NCBI RefSeq assembly: GCF_009709575.1
Contig: NZ_WIXO01000001.1
Location: 744,001-808,000, forward strand
DNA from: Streptomyces taklimakanensis
GTDB taxonomy: Bacteria > Actinomycetota > Actinomycetes > Streptomycetales > Streptomycetaceae
Direction: 5' to 3'
Length of the DNA: 64,000 nucleotides
In this document: one piece after another, positions 34,634-45,986 of the stretch
Layout: each line of letters starts with the position of its first letter
How positions within the stretch are numbered: position 1 is the first letter of the stretch
Position numbers and translations under genes: made by a program
Notes under the pieces: generated by a model
Seen by the model: only the letters and a program-made list of their open reading frames with translations
The model's database searches: none
Told to the model about the DNA's origin: nothing

Positions 34634-36028
34634 TCACCGCTTCCCCGGCCGCTCCCCCTCCGCGCCGGGCTCTCCGGGCGGTTCCCCGCGCAGCCTGGCC
34701 CGCACCCGCTCGGCCACCTCGGCGTACCGGGCCTCCGCGCCGTAGCGCGTGGGCTCGTAGTAGCGCCTGCCGTGGACGCCGTCGGGTGCGTACTGCTGCG
34801 CGGCGATGCCGCCGGGCAGATCGTGCGGGTAGCGGTAGCCCTCGCCGTGGCCCACCTTCCGCGCCCCCTGGTAGTGGGTGTCGCGCAGGTGCGGGGGCAC
34901 GGGGCCGGCCAGGCCCGCCCGTACGTCCGCCAGCGCCGCGTCGATCGCCAGGTAGGCGGCGTTGGACTTGGGCGCGAGAGCGAGGGCGACGGTGGCCTGG
35001 GCGAGGGTGATGCGCGCCTCGGGGAAGCCGATCATGGCCACCGCCTGCGCGGCGGCCACGGCCGTCTGCAGGGCGGTGGGGTCGGCCAGTCCGATGTCCT
35101 CGCTGGCGGAGATCATCAGCCGCCGGGCGATGAACCGCGGGTCCTCCCCCGCCTCGATCATCCGGGCCAGGTAGTGCAGGGCCGCGTCCACGTCCGAGCC
35201 GCGGATGGACTTGATGAGGGCGCTGGTCACGTCGTAGTGCTGGTCGCCGTCACGGTCGTACTTGACCGCGGCCCGGTCGACGGCCCCCTCCAGCGTCTCC
35301 AGGGTGATCGTCTCCTCACCCTTGTCCAGGGCGGCGCCCGCGCCCGCTTCCAGGGCGGTCAACGCCCGGCGCGCGTCTCCCCCGGCGATCCGCAGCAGAT
35401 GGGCCTCGGCGTCCTCGGGCAGGCTCACCCGACCGCCCAGACCGCGTTCGTCGGCGACGGCCCGGCGCAGCAACCCCCGCAGGTCCTCGTCGGTCAGCGG
35501 CTCCAGGGTGAGCAGCAGCGAGCGGGAGAGCAGCGGGGAGATCACCGAGAAGTACGGGTTCTCCGTCGTCGCCGCGATCAGCGTCACCCAGCGGTTCTCC
35601 ACGGCCGGCAGCAGGGAGTCCTGCTGGGCCTTGCTGAAACGGTGGATCTCGTCCAGGAAGAGAACGGTGTCCTTGCCGTAGGCGCCCGAGGAACGGCGTG
35701 CGCCGTCGATGACGGACCGCACCTCCTTCACCCCCGCGGTGATCGCCGACAGCTCCGTGAAGCGCTTGTCGGTGGCCTGGCTGACGACGTGCGCCAGGGT
35801 CGTCTTGCCGGTGCCCGGCGGCCCCCACAGGATCACCGACGACGGGCCGGCCGGGCCCTTGCCCCCCTCGCCGACCAGGCGGCGCAGCGGGGAGCCGGGG
35901 CGCAGCAGGTGCCGTTGGCCGACGACCTCGTCCAGGGTGCGCGGGCGCATCCGGACCGCCAGCGGCCTGCCGGCGGGCTCCTTCTCCCGACGTTCCTCTG
36001 CGGCGGCGGTGAACAGGTCCTCTTCCAC
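34634..36028 (-). CDS. rarA: RarA/MgsA replication-associated AAA+ ATPase
   Basis: RarA acts at stalled forks and resembles clamp-loader subunits. The 464-aa protein has Walker [16 protein letters not shown] (about 66-80), Walker [11 protein letters not shown] (about 119-128), sensor [11 protein letters not shown], and the tetramerisation domain with [16 protein letters not shown] and [13 protein letters not shown]. The GTG at 36028 ([14 protein letters not shown]) is preferred as relatives begin there; a TTG at 36037 is the alternative. It stands alone between terminators and is convergent with the DUF2470 gene. Confidence 0.94.
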   Translation of the reverse strand: MEEDLFTAAAEERREKEPAGRPLAVRMRPRTLDEVVGQRHLLRPGSPLRRLVGEGGKGPAGPSSVILWGPPGTGKTTLAHVVSQATDKRFTELSAITAGVKEVRSVIDGARRSSGAYGKDTVLFLDEIHRFSKAQQDSLLPAVENRWVTLIAATTENPYFSVISPLLSRSLLLTLEPLTDEDLRGLLRRAVADERGLGGRVSLPEDAEAHLLRIAGGDARRALTALEAGAGAALDKGEETITLETLEGAVDRAAVKYDRDGDQHYDVTSALIKSIRGSDVDAALHYLARMIEAGEDPRFIARRLMISASEDIGLADPTALQTAVAAAQAVAMIGFPEARITLAQATVALALAPKSNAAYLAIDAALADVRAGLAGPVPPHLRDTHYQGARKVGHGEGYRYPHDLPGGIAAQQYAPDGVHGRRYYEPTRYGAEARYAEVAERVRARLRGEPPGEPGAEGERPGKR

Positions 36029-36100
36029 GTGTCGCAACCCTAGGCCACGCCACCGACACCCGGCAGCCGCCCCACGGCGCCCCCCGTCGGACGGGAGACG

Positions 36101-36138
36101 GCGACGGGCCGCCCCGCGGGTGCGGGGCGGCCCGTCGC
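36101..36138 (-). terminator. Hairpin after the VKOR-family gene
   Basis: A perfect 17-bp stem (36101-36117 with 36122-36138) with loop GGGT stands 24 bases after the stop at 36162. It ends the MBL-hisS-VKOR run. Confidence 0.75.
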
Positions 36139-36161
36139 GGCCGGGTGGCGGAAACCGTCGG

Positions 36162-36827
36162 TCAGCTCGTCCAGAAGCTCCACCAGCGGGTCAGGATCAG
36201 CATGCCGATGATGCCGATGTGAACCGTCGGAACCACCCAGTGGAACTCGGCCACCCCGTTGCGGAGCCAGGACGGAGCGGGCAGGAAACCGTTGCGGATG
36301 TTGCGGAACGTCGTGTACCAGAACATCAGCAGCGTGGCGAGCCAGGCGAGGTTGCACCACAGGCACAGCGCGCCGATGTTGTACAGCGACTGGTACATCA
36401 GCCAGGTGCAGAAGCCGACGCCGAAGAGCATCCCGGCGTTCATCGTCAGCCAGTACCAGCGCGGGAAGCTCGCCCCCGCCAACAGGCTCATCCCGACACA
36501 GACGACGATCCCGTAGGTGACCAGGCCGAGCACGGGGTTGGGGAAGCCGAACACCTCGGCCTGCGCGCTCTCCATCACGTCGCCGCAGGAGACGATCGGG
36601 TTCAGGTCGCACGCCATGTCCAGCGTGTCACCGACGAGCTTCGCCTCGAGCAGCCTGATCTTGTCGACCGTGATCACCCAGGAGGCGAGCACCCCGGCCA
36701 GACCGGTGATCACCAACAACAGGGCGTAGGCGCGGCCGGCGCCCACGGCACCACGTCGTACGGGCGCGTCCTCGTCGGTGCGTGCCTGGTCGTCTCGTGG
36801 TGCCGTGGTCATCGTCATGGCGGTCAT
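36162..36827 (-). CDS. Vitamin K epoxide reductase (VKOR) family membrane protein
   Basis: Bacterial VKOR homologues re-oxidise DsbA-like proteins using quinone and so drive disulfide formation outside the cell. The 221-aa protein has four to five membrane helices. The redox pair is CLWC (Cys155, Cys158), and the loop pair is Cys73 and Cys81 in [15 protein letters not shown]. All four functional cysteines are present. Start choice is uncertain: ATGs at 36827, 36818 and 36812 and a TTG at 36869 are in frame; 36827 is preferred. It lies 46 bases after hisS on the same strand. Confidence 0.88.
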   Translation of the reverse strand: MTAMTMTTAPRDDQARTDEDAPVRRGAVGAGRAYALLLVITGLAGVLASWVITVDKIRLLEAKLVGDTLDMACDLNPIVSCGDVMESAQAEVFGFPNPVLGLVTYGIVVCVGMSLLAGASFPRWYWLTMNAGMLFGVGFCTWLMYQSLYNIGALCLWCNLAWLATLLMFWYTTFRNIRNGFLPAPSWLRNGVAEFHWVVPTVHIGIIGMLILTRWWSFWTS

Positions 36828-36873
36828 CCCGTCGTCTCGGGTGGGGTTTTCATTCTGCACAACACCCAACGAG

Positions 36874-38133
36874 TCAGGCGAGCTTCCGTCGCAGTTCCGC
36901 CACCACCTGGTCCAGCGGCACCGGACTCTGCTCTCCGCTGTCGAGGTCCTTGACCTGCGCGACGCCCTCGGCCAGGTCGCGTTCCCCCGCCACCACCGCG
37001 TAGGCGGCGCCGGAGCGGTTGGCCGACTTCATGGCGTTCTTCAGCCCCTTGCCGCCGTAGGCGAAGTCCGTCGCGACCCCCTGCCGGCGCAGCTCGGTCA
37101 CCACGCCGAACAGCGCCCGCCGCGCCTGCTCGCCCAGCGGCACGGCGAACACCTGGGTGCGCGAGGGCGACGGGATCTCGACGCCCTCGGCCCGCAGGGC
37201 CAGCACCGTGCGGTCCACGCCCAGCGCCCAGCCGACGGACGGCAGCGGGGGGCCGCCGAGCATCTCCGACAGGCCGTCGTAACGACCGCCGCCGCCGACC
37301 GCGGACTGCGAGCCGAGCCCGTCGTGGACGAACTCGAAGGTGGTGCGGGTGTAGTAGTCCAGGCCGCGCACCAACTTCTCGTCGTCCTCGAAGACCACGC
37401 CGGCCGCCGTCAGCAGCTCGCGCACCTGCTCGTGGTACTCCTTGCACGCCTCGCACAGGTGGTCGGGCATCATCGGGGCGCCGACGAGCTGCTTCCGGAC
37501 GGCCTCGCGCTTGTCGTCCAGCACCCGCAGCGGGTTGATCTCGATCCGGGCGCGGGTGGCCTCGTCCAGGTCCAGACCGCGCAGGAACTCCTGGAGCCGG
37601 GCGCGGTAGGCGGGCCGGCACTCGCGGTCACCCAGGGAGTTCAGCAGCAACCGGACGTTCCGCAGGCCCAGCGAGCGGTAGGCGTCCACGGCCAGGACGA
37701 TCAGCTCGGCGTCCAGGGCCGGGTCCTCGGCGCCCAGCGCCTCCGCCCCGACCTGCGAGAAGTGCCGGTAGCGCCCGGCCTGGGGACGCTCGTAGCGGTA
37801 CTGCGAACCGGAGTACCACACCTTGATCGGCAGGGCGCCGCGGTGCAGGTTGTGCTCCAGCACGGCGCGGACGACGGGCGCGGTGCCCTCGGGCCGCAGG
37901 GCCAACCGGCTGCCGCCCTTGGTGGTGAGGGTGTACATCTCCTTGGTCACGATGTCCGTGGACTCGCCCACGCCGCGGGCGAACAGCTCCACGTTCTCGA
38001 AACCGGGGGTCTCGATGTAGCCGTAGCCGGAGCGCTTCAGCGGTGCGGCGATCGCCTCCCGCACCGCCAGGTACTCGGCGGACTCCGGCGGGATCAGGTC
38101 GTAGGTGCCCCTGGGGGCGGAAAAAGTGCTCAC
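36874..38133 (-). CDS. hisS: Histidyl-tRNA synthetase
   Basis: HisS charges tRNA-His. The 419-aa class II enzyme has motif 1 around [17 protein letters not shown], motif 2 [19 protein letters not shown], the histidine loop [15 protein letters not shown], motif 3 [16 protein letters not shown] and a C-terminal anticodon-binding domain. The GTG at 38133 ([13 protein letters not shown]) fits relatives. It follows the MBL-fold gene by 13 bases and precedes the VKOR-family gene, so the three are probably one transcript. Confidence 0.97.
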   Translation of the reverse strand: MSTFSAPRGTYDLIPPESAEYLAVREAIAAPLKRSGYGYIETPGFENVELFARGVGESTDIVTKEMYTLTTKGGSRLALRPEGTAPVVRAVLEHNLHRGALPIKVWYSGSQYRYERPQAGRYRHFSQVGAEALGAEDPALDAELIVLAVDAYRSLGLRNVRLLLNSLGDRECRPAYRARLQEFLRGLDLDEATRARIEINPLRVLDDKREAVRKQLVGAPMMPDHLCEACKEYHEQVRELLTAAGVVFEDDEKLVRGLDYYTRTTFEFVHDGLGSQSAVGGGGRYDGLSEMLGGPPLPSVGWALGVDRTVLALRAEGVEIPSPSRTQVFAVPLGEQARRALFGVVTELRRQGVATDFAYGGKGLKNAMKSANRSGAAYAVVAGERDLAEGVAQVKDLDSGEQSPVPLDQVVAELRRKLA

Positions 38134-38146
38134 GTCTTCTTCGTCG

Positions 38147-38869
38147 TCACATTCCTCGTCGCGGGGCGGCGGTGCCACCCTCCGCCCGGAGCGGACCGTC
38201 GGCGGCCACCTCCCGCAGGAACGGGTTGGTGGCGCGCTCGCGGCCGATGGTGGTCTGGGGGCCGTGGCCGGACAGCACCACGGTCGAGTCGTCCAGGGGC
38301 AGGCACACGCGTGCCAGCGACCGCAGGATCTCGGCGTGGTCACCGCCGGGCAGGTCGGTGCGTCCGATGGAGCCGGCGAACAGCAGGTCGCCCGAGAACA
38401 GCACCGACGGCACGTCGGACCGCTCGGGCATCCGGAAGGTCACCGACCCCCTGGTATGGCCCGGGGCGTGCGAGACGGTCAGCTCCAGCCCCGCGAGGGA
38501 GAGCGGAGCGCCGTCGGACAGCTCACGGACGTCGTCGGGCTCGCCGATGGTGAGTTCGCCCATCAGCGGCTGCCCGATGGAGCGCCCGAGCCACTTCTCC
38601 GGGTCGCTCATCATCTCCCTGTCCTCGGGGTGGATCCAGGCGGGCACGTCGTGCGCGCCGCACACCGGGACCACGGAGGCGACGTGGTCGATGTGGCCGT
38701 GGGTGAGGAGGACGGCGACGGGCTTGAGGCGGTGTTTGGCGATGGCCTCCTCGACGCCCTCGGCGGCCCGATGGCCCGGATCGATGATCACGCACTCCTC
38801 GCCGGCGGCGGGGGCGACCAGGTAGCAGTTGGTCCCCCAGGCCCCGGCGGGGAACCCGGCAATGAGCAC
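38147..38869 (-). CDS. Metallo-beta-lactamase-fold hydrolase (glyoxalase II-like)
   Basis: The 240-aa protein has the complete binuclear zinc set: THGHIDH (about 56-62), HAPGHT, the bridging Asp in [20 protein letters not shown], and the final His in [13 protein letters not shown]. This is the glyoxalase II-like subfamily; its substrate cannot be told. The GTG at 38869 follows GAAGGA at a normal distance. It is divergent from the cyclophilin gene across a region with palindromes, and hisS begins 13 bases after its stop. Confidence 0.85.
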   Translation of the reverse strand: MLIAGFPAGAWGTNCYLVAPAAGEECVIIDPGHRAAEGVEEAIAKHRLKPVAVLLTHGHIDHVASVVPVCGAHDVPAWIHPEDREMMSDPEKWLGRSIGQPLMGELTIGEPDDVRELSDGAPLSLAGLELTVSHAPGHTRGSVTFRMPERSDVPSVLFSGDLLFAGSIGRTDLPGGDHAEILRSLARVCLPLDDSTVVLSGHGPQTTIGRERATNPFLREVAADGPLRAEGGTAAPRRGM

Positions 38870-38965
38870 GTTCGTCCTTCGGTCGTCCGGCTGGAAGTTC
38901 GCGGCCGTCACACGGCTGCCGACCGCCGCCAAGAGCCTACCGGCGACGCGGCGGGGCCCGCGAAC

Positions 38966-39010
38966 CCGTATCCCGTATACGGTACGGCCCAGGCCTTGGC
39001 ACACGTGTGC
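38966..39010. promoter_or_regulatory. Two palindromes between divergent MBL and cyclophilin genes
   Basis: 38966-38987 reads CCGTA-TC-CCGTA-TACGG-TACGG, two nested half-site pairs around the perfect palindrome CCGTATACGG (38973-38982). GCACACGTGTGC (38999-39010) is a second perfect 12-bp palindrome. Both lie in the 186-bp divergent intergenic region. They look like operator sites; the regulator is not known. Confidence 0.5.
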
Positions 39011-39055
39011 GCACACACGCCCAGGACATCCGAGGGAAGCAGAAGGAGACGACCC

Positions 39056-39874
39056 GTGGTCAGCAGTGAGCAGCGGCGCAAGCAGCTCGCCCGCGAGAAG
39101 TACCTGCGGCAGCAGAGGCGGCGGGCCGAGGCACGGCGCAAGGCCCGGATCCGCAACGTGGCCGTCGCGGGCGGTCTGGCGCTGGTGCTGGCGGCCGGAG
39201 GCGCCTACGCGGCCGTGGGCGGACTGTCCGGAGACGAGGGGAAGAACGCCAACGCCTCGGCGGAGCCGTCGGCCTCCGCGACCGGCAAGGCACCCGACCC
39301 CTGCGAGAAGCCGGCGGAGGGCGAGCCGAACGGCAAGCAGTGGGAGAAGGAACCGAAGATGTCGATCGACACCTCGGCCACCTACACCATGACGCTGGAG
39401 ACCACCTGCGGCGACATCGAGATCGAGATGGACGCCGCCAAGGCGCCGCGCACGGTGAACTCCTTCGAGTTCCTGGCGGGCGAGGGCTTCCTGGACCACA
39501 CCAAGTGCCACCGCCTGGTCACCGAGGGCATCCACGTGCTGCAGTGCGGCGACCCGACCGCCACCGGCACCGGCGGCCCCGGCTACCGGTTCGAGGACGA
39601 GAACCTCAAGGACCCCAGGCTCAAGGGCGGCGTCTACCCGGCGGGCACGGTGGCCATGGCCAACTCGGGCCCGGACACCAACGGCAGCCAGTTCTTCCTG
39701 GTCTACGAGGACAGCGAGCTGTCCCCGGACTACACCCCCTTCGGCACCATCACCAAGGGCATGGACGTCCTGAAGGAGATCGCCGAGGCCGGCTCGACGA
39801 TGGACCCGCAGACCGGCAGCACCGCGCCGAACGCGACCGTCGTGATCGAGAAGGCGACCGTGCGCGAGAAGTGA
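39056..39874 (+). CDS. Membrane-anchored extracytoplasmic cyclophilin-type peptidyl-prolyl isomerase
   Basis: The 272-aa protein has a very basic cytoplasmic N-terminus (about 1-33), one membrane helix (about 34-54), a Ser/Ala-rich linker and a cyclophilin domain (about 105-270). The domain has CHRLV where FHRVI is usual, QCGDPTATGTGGPGYRFEDE and NSGPDTNGSQFF. The catalytic Arg in HRLV is kept. Four cysteines (83, 118, 151, 164) sit outside the membrane and may form disulfides. The GTG at 39056 has AAGGAG 7 bases upstream. It helps fold secreted proteins by family logic; clients are unknown. Confidence 0.87.
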   Translation: MVSSEQRRKQLAREKYLRQQRRRAEARRKARIRNVAVAGGLALVLAAGGAYAAVGGLSGDEGKNANASAEPSASATGKAPDPCEKPAEGEPNGKQWEKEPKMSIDTSATYTMTLETTCGDIEIEMDAAKAPRTVNSFEFLAGEGFLDHTKCHRLVTEGIHVLQCGDPTATGTGGPGYRFEDENLKDPRLKGGVYPAGTVAMANSGPDTNGSQFFLVYEDSELSPDYTPFGTITKGMDVLKEIAEAGSTMDPQTGSTAPNATVVIEKATVREK

Positions 39875-39943
39875 CGGACCGGGCCGCACCGGTCACGCCC
39901 TCGCCGCCCGCGTCCGCGCCCGCGATTTCGGTCGACGGGAATG

Positions 39944-39973
39944 CGGACAGGGCGGGCACCGGTCGCCTATGTT
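39944..39973 (+). promoter_or_regulatory. Possible promoter of the DUF349 gene
   Basis: CGGACA (39944-39949), 18 bp, TATGTT (39968-39973) stand about 158 bases before the DUF349 start. The match is moderate. The 256-bp gap 39875-40130 holds no gene. Confidence 0.3.
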
Positions 39974-40130
39974 GGGCGTTGTGTAGGGTGCCTGCGCCGG
40001 CGGCCCGGCAAAACCCCTGGTCGGCCAACGGAGCCGGCCCGACCGGCCGGCTTCGACGTCGGCCGGATGACAACTGTGGACGACGCCCGGGAGCACACGC
40101 CTCCCGCCGGCGTCATGTGGAGGAGGCGCT

Positions 40131-41360
40131 GTGAGCAGCGACCCGTGGGGCCGCGTCGATGAGACGGGAACCGTTTACGTGCGTACCGCCGACGGCGAGA
40201 GGGTCGTCGGATCGTGGCAGGCAGGCTCCCCCGACGAGGCCCTCGCCTACTTCGAGCGCAAGTACGACGGCCTGGTCGTGGAGATCGACCTCCTTGAGCG
40301 CCGGGTGAGGACCACCGACCTGTCGGCCAAGGACGCCATGGCGGCCGTCGACCACCTGCGCCGGCAGGTCGACGAGGCGCACGCGGTGGGTGATCTGGAA
40401 GCCCTGGGCAGGCGGCTGGACCAGCTCACCGAGCTGATCGAGGCCCGCCGCGAGGAGCGCAGGGCGGCCCGGGCGCGCCAGGCCGAGGAGGCCCGCAAGG
40501 CCAAGGAGGAGCTGGTCGCCGAGGCCGAGGAGCTGGCCGGCAGCGACCAGTGGCGGGCGGCCGGTGAACGGCTGCGCGCGCTGGTGGACACCTGGAAGGG
40601 CCTGCCGAGGCTCGACCGCAAGTCCGACGACGAGCTGTGGCACCGTTTCTCGCACGCCCGGTCCGCGTTCTCCAAGCGCCGCAAGGCCCACTTCGCCTCG
40701 TTGGACGCGCAGCGCGAGGAGGCCCGGCGGCGCAAGGAGAAGCTGGTCGCCGAGGCCGAGGCGCTGGCCGGTTCGACGGACTGGGGCCCCACCGCCGCCC
40801 GGTACCGCGAGCTGATGCAGGAATGGAAGGCCGCGGGTCGTGCCCAGCGCGAGCACGAGGAGGACCTGTGGCAGCGCTTCCGCGGTGCCCAGGACGTCTT
40901 CTTCGCGGCCCGCAGCGAGGTGTTCGCCGAGCGGGACGCCGAACAGCGGGAGAACCTGACCCGCAAGGAGGAGCTGGCCGCCGAGGCGGAGAAGCTCCTG
41001 CCCGTCACCGACCTCAAGGCGGCCCGGGCGGCCTTCCGCGCGATCAACGAGCGCTGGGACGCCATCGGTCACGTGCCGCGGGACGCCCGGGCGCGGATCG
41101 AGGGCCGGATGCACGCGGTGGAGCGGGCCATCCAGGAGGCCGAGGAGGCCGAGTGGCGCCGCACCAACCCCGAGGTCCGGGCCCGGGCCGAGGGGCTGAC
41201 CGGCCAGCTCCAGGACGCGGTGGACAAGCTCCGCGGACAGATCGACAAGGCCCGCGCGGCCGGCAACACCGCCAAGGCGGAGAAGTTGGAGAAGGAGCTC
41301 GCCGGCCGTCAGGCCCTGCTGGACCAGGCGCTCAGGGGCCTGCAGGAGTTCGGCGGCTGA
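40131..41360 (+). CDS. DUF349 repeat protein, long coiled coil
   Basis: The 409-aa protein is almost entirely charged helix. A short N-terminal domain (about 1-45, WGRVDETGTVYVRTADGERVVG) is followed by coiled coil and at least three DUF349 units, each ending in a W-x(6)-F segment such as LWHRFSHARSAFSKRRKAHF and LWQRFRGAQDVFFAARSEVF. I know of no established role for the actinobacterial protein. The GTG at 40131 follows GGAGGAGG. It converges with relA across a strong hairpin. Confidence 0.85.
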   Translation: MSSDPWGRVDETGTVYVRTADGERVVGSWQAGSPDEALAYFERKYDGLVVEIDLLERRVRTTDLSAKDAMAAVDHLRRQVDEAHAVGDLEALGRRLDQLTELIEARREERRAARARQAEEARKAKEELVAEAEELAGSDQWRAAGERLRALVDTWKGLPRLDRKSDDELWHRFSHARSAFSKRRKAHFASLDAQREEARRRKEKLVAEAEALAGSTDWGPTAARYRELMQEWKAAGRAQREHEEDLWQRFRGAQDVFFAARSEVFAERDAEQRENLTRKEELAAEAEKLLPVTDLKAARAAFRAINERWDAIGHVPRDARARIEGRMHAVERAIQEAEEAEWRRTNPEVRARAEGLTGQLQDAVDKLRGQIDKARAAGNTAKAEKLEKELAGRQALLDQALRGLQEFGG

Positions 41361-41393
41361 CCGCCGCCCCGTCCGACCCGTACCTCCTCCCCC

Positions 41394-41437
41394 CACGCGT
41401 TCCCTCCCGCGGCTCCGGCCGCGGGAGGGAACGCGTG
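41394..41437. terminator. Bidirectional hairpin between DUF349 gene and relA
   Basis: A perfect 20-bp stem (41394-41413 with 41418-41437) is capped by the tetraloop TCCG closed by C-G, a UNCG-type loop in RNA. It lies in the 90-bp gap between two converging genes. Confidence 0.85.
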
Positions 41438-41450
41438 TGTCCGCCGGTGG

Positions 41451-43991
<2,541 letters not shown>

Positions 43992-44295
43992 GGGCAACTC
44001 CTCGGTGGGCCCCCTCCTCGCCGGTGGCGGGGGAAGAGGGAGGTTCCGGCTCCGGAAACCGGCCGGACTGCCATGGTATCCATCCGTCCCCCGGAACGGG
44101 CCGGGCGTGCGCCGGGGGCGCCGTGGTGGTGTCCTGCCCCTGGCAGGGTGGCACGGCCAAGGGCCCGGACGCGACGGAAGCGGAGCTTCCGGTACGTCGC
44201 CGGCCGCCCGGAGCGGTCCCGCCCCGCAACCGACCGGCCCCGCGGCGGGGCGCCGCGGGGCCGGTCGTCGTAGCGGGGCGACGGTCGGACGGCGA
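43992..44295. other. 304-bp gap between apt and relA
   Basis: There is no gene. The half near apt holds the terminator at 44231-44267. A minor hairpin CCTGCC-CCT-GGCAGG lies at 44133-44147. The part near relA must carry the relA promoter; TACCAT (44079-44074 on the minus strand) is a weak -10 candidate with no clear -35. Confidence 0.55.
44231..44267 (-). terminator. Hairpin after apt
   Basis: A perfect 17-bp stem (44231-44247 with 44251-44267) with loop GGG lies 28 bases past the apt stop. It ends the yajC-secD-secF-apt transcript before relA. Confidence 0.75.
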
Positions 44296-44856
44296 TCAGA
44301 CGGTGATCAACACATCCAGTGGAGCACCGCCCAGCTCGGCCTCCAGCCTGGTCCGGCCGGGCAGGAAGCCCAGCTCCATCAGAACCGCCACTCCGGCGAC
44401 CTGCGCGCCGGCGCGGCGGATGAGGCGCAGCGCCGCCTCGGCGGTGCCGCCGGTGGCCAGCACGTCGTCGATCACCAGCACCCGGTCCCCGGGGTCGAGG
44501 TCCTCGGCGTGGATCTCGATTTCGGCGCCGCCGTACTCCAGCTCGTACGCCTGCGACAGGGTGGCGCCGGGCAGCTTGCCCGCCTTGCGGACGGGGACGA
44601 AGCCGATGCCCGCGCGCACCGCCACCGGCGCGGCCAGGATGAAGCCGCGCGCCTCCAGGCCCACCACCTTGGTCGCGCCGCGCTCCTCGGCGAGACCGGC
44701 CAGCGCGTCGGTGAGGGCGGTGAAGGCCTCCGGGTCCGCCAGCAGCGGAGTGATGTCCTTGAACAGCACCCCCGGCTTGGGGTGGTCGGGCACGTCCCGG
44801 ATCTTGCCGAGCAGCAGGTTCCGCAGGGCCTCGGAACCGACGGTCAGGGGAGTCAT
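44296..44856 (-). CDS. apt: Adenine phosphoribosyltransferase
   Basis: Apt salvages adenine to AMP using PRPP. The 186-aa protein has [18 protein letters not shown] at the N-terminus, [13 protein letters not shown], and the PRPP loop [18 protein letters not shown] (about 125-142). The ATG at 44856 is 4 bases from the secF stop. The secD-secF-apt-relA neighbourhood is conserved in actinobacteria and places nucleotide salvage beside alarmone synthesis. Confidence 0.96.
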   Translation of the reverse strand: MTPLTVGSEALRNLLLGKIRDVPDHPKPGVLFKDITPLLADPEAFTALTDALAGLAEERGATKVVGLEARGFILAAPVAVRAGIGFVPVRKAGKLPGATLSQAYELEYGGAEIEIHAEDLDPGDRVLVIDDVLATGGTAEAALRLIRRAGAQVAGVAVLMELGFLPGRTRLEAELGGAPLDVLITV

Positions 44857-44860
44857 CGGA

Positions 44861-45985
44861 TCACCGCCGCCGTCCCGACGGGCGTTCCCGCCCCTGGCCC
44901 CGGTCGCCGGACTCCGGAGCGCGAGGGGCCGTGACGGATCCGGCGGGCGCCGTGCCGGCGGTCACCGGTTCGGCGTCCCCCGCGTTCCCCTCGGCACCCT
45001 CGCCACCGGCTCCGTCGGCCCCCTTGGCCCGCTTGGCCAGTACCTTGCGGTCGTGGGCCCGCACCTCCGGGTCCCGCAGCCTGAGGTCCGCCAGGACGGG
45101 GGTGGCGATGAAGATGGAGGAGAACGTACCGGCGGTGAGACCGATGAACAGCGACAGGGAGATGTCCTTCAGCATGCCGCCGCCCAGCAGGCCGGTGCCG
45201 ATGAACAGCAGCCCGGCCACCGGCAGCAGCGCCACCACGGAGGTGTTGACCGAACGGACCACCGTGGCGTTGATGCCGAGGTTGGCCAGCTCGCCGTAGG
45301 TGTACCGGGACTGCTTGGCGAGGTTCTGCGTCTTCTCCTTGACCTTGTCGAAGACCACCACCGTGTCGTACAGCGAGTAGCTGAGGATCGTCAGGATGCC
45401 GACGACCGTGCCGGGGGTCACCTCGAAGCCGACGATGGCGTAGACGCCGATGGTGACCACCAGGTCGTGCGCCAGGGCGGCCATGGCCCCCACGGCCATC
45501 CGCCACTCGAAGGCGATGGCCAGGTAGACGCTGACCAGCACCAGGAAGACGGCCAGGCCCTGGACGGCCTTGCTGCTCATCTGGTCGCCCCAACTGGGGC
45601 CCACCAGTTCGGTGTCGAGTTCCTGGGTCTCCAGGCCGAGCTCCTCGGCCAGGGCGGCCCGGGTCTCCTCGGACTCCTCGTTGTCCAGGCCGGTCACCTG
45701 GATGCGCAGCGCGCCGCTGCCCAGCTCCTGGACGCGGGGCTCCGTGCCGGAGACGTCCAGGGCCGTCTGGCGGGCCTCCGCCACGGACATCGTGGTGGGC
45801 GGGGTGGTGAAGACCGCTCCGCCCTGGAACTCGATGCCCATGTACAGGCCGCGGACCCCCAGGCCGACCAGGGAGATCAGCATCAGCGCCAGGGTGACTC
45901 CGTACCAGAGCCTCCGTCTGCCGATGAAGTCGTAACTGGCCTCTCCCCGGTAGAGCTTGCCACCGAGATCACCGAGTCGTGACAT
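44861..45985 (-). CDS. secF: Sec translocase accessory protein SecF
   Basis: SecF works with SecD and the proton motive force in late protein export. The 374-aa protein has six predicted membrane helices and a periplasmic loop. Family motifs include GIEFQGGAVF near the first loop, VVFDKVKEKTQN (the DKV segment) and the SVNTSVVALLPVAGLLFIG helix. The C-terminal 60 residues are a charged, low-complexity tail. Its ATG is 1 base beyond the secD stop. Confidence 0.95.
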   Translation of the reverse strand: MSRLGDLGGKLYRGEASYDFIGRRRLWYGVTLALMLISLVGLGVRGLYMGIEFQGGAVFTTPPTTMSVAEARQTALDVSGTEPRVQELGSGALRIQVTGLDNEESEETRAALAEELGLETQELDTELVGPSWGDQMSSKAVQGLAVFLVLVSVYLAIAFEWRMAVGAMAALAHDLVVTIGVYAIVGFEVTPGTVVGILTILSYSLYDTVVVFDKVKEKTQNLAKQSRYTYGELANLGINATVVRSVNTSVVALLPVAGLLFIGTGLLGGGMLKDISLSLFIGLTAGTFSSIFIATPVLADLRLRDPEVRAHDRKVLAKRAKGADGAGGEGAEGNAGDAEPVTAGTAPAGSVTAPRAPESGDRGQGRERPSGRRR

Positions 45986-45986
45986 C

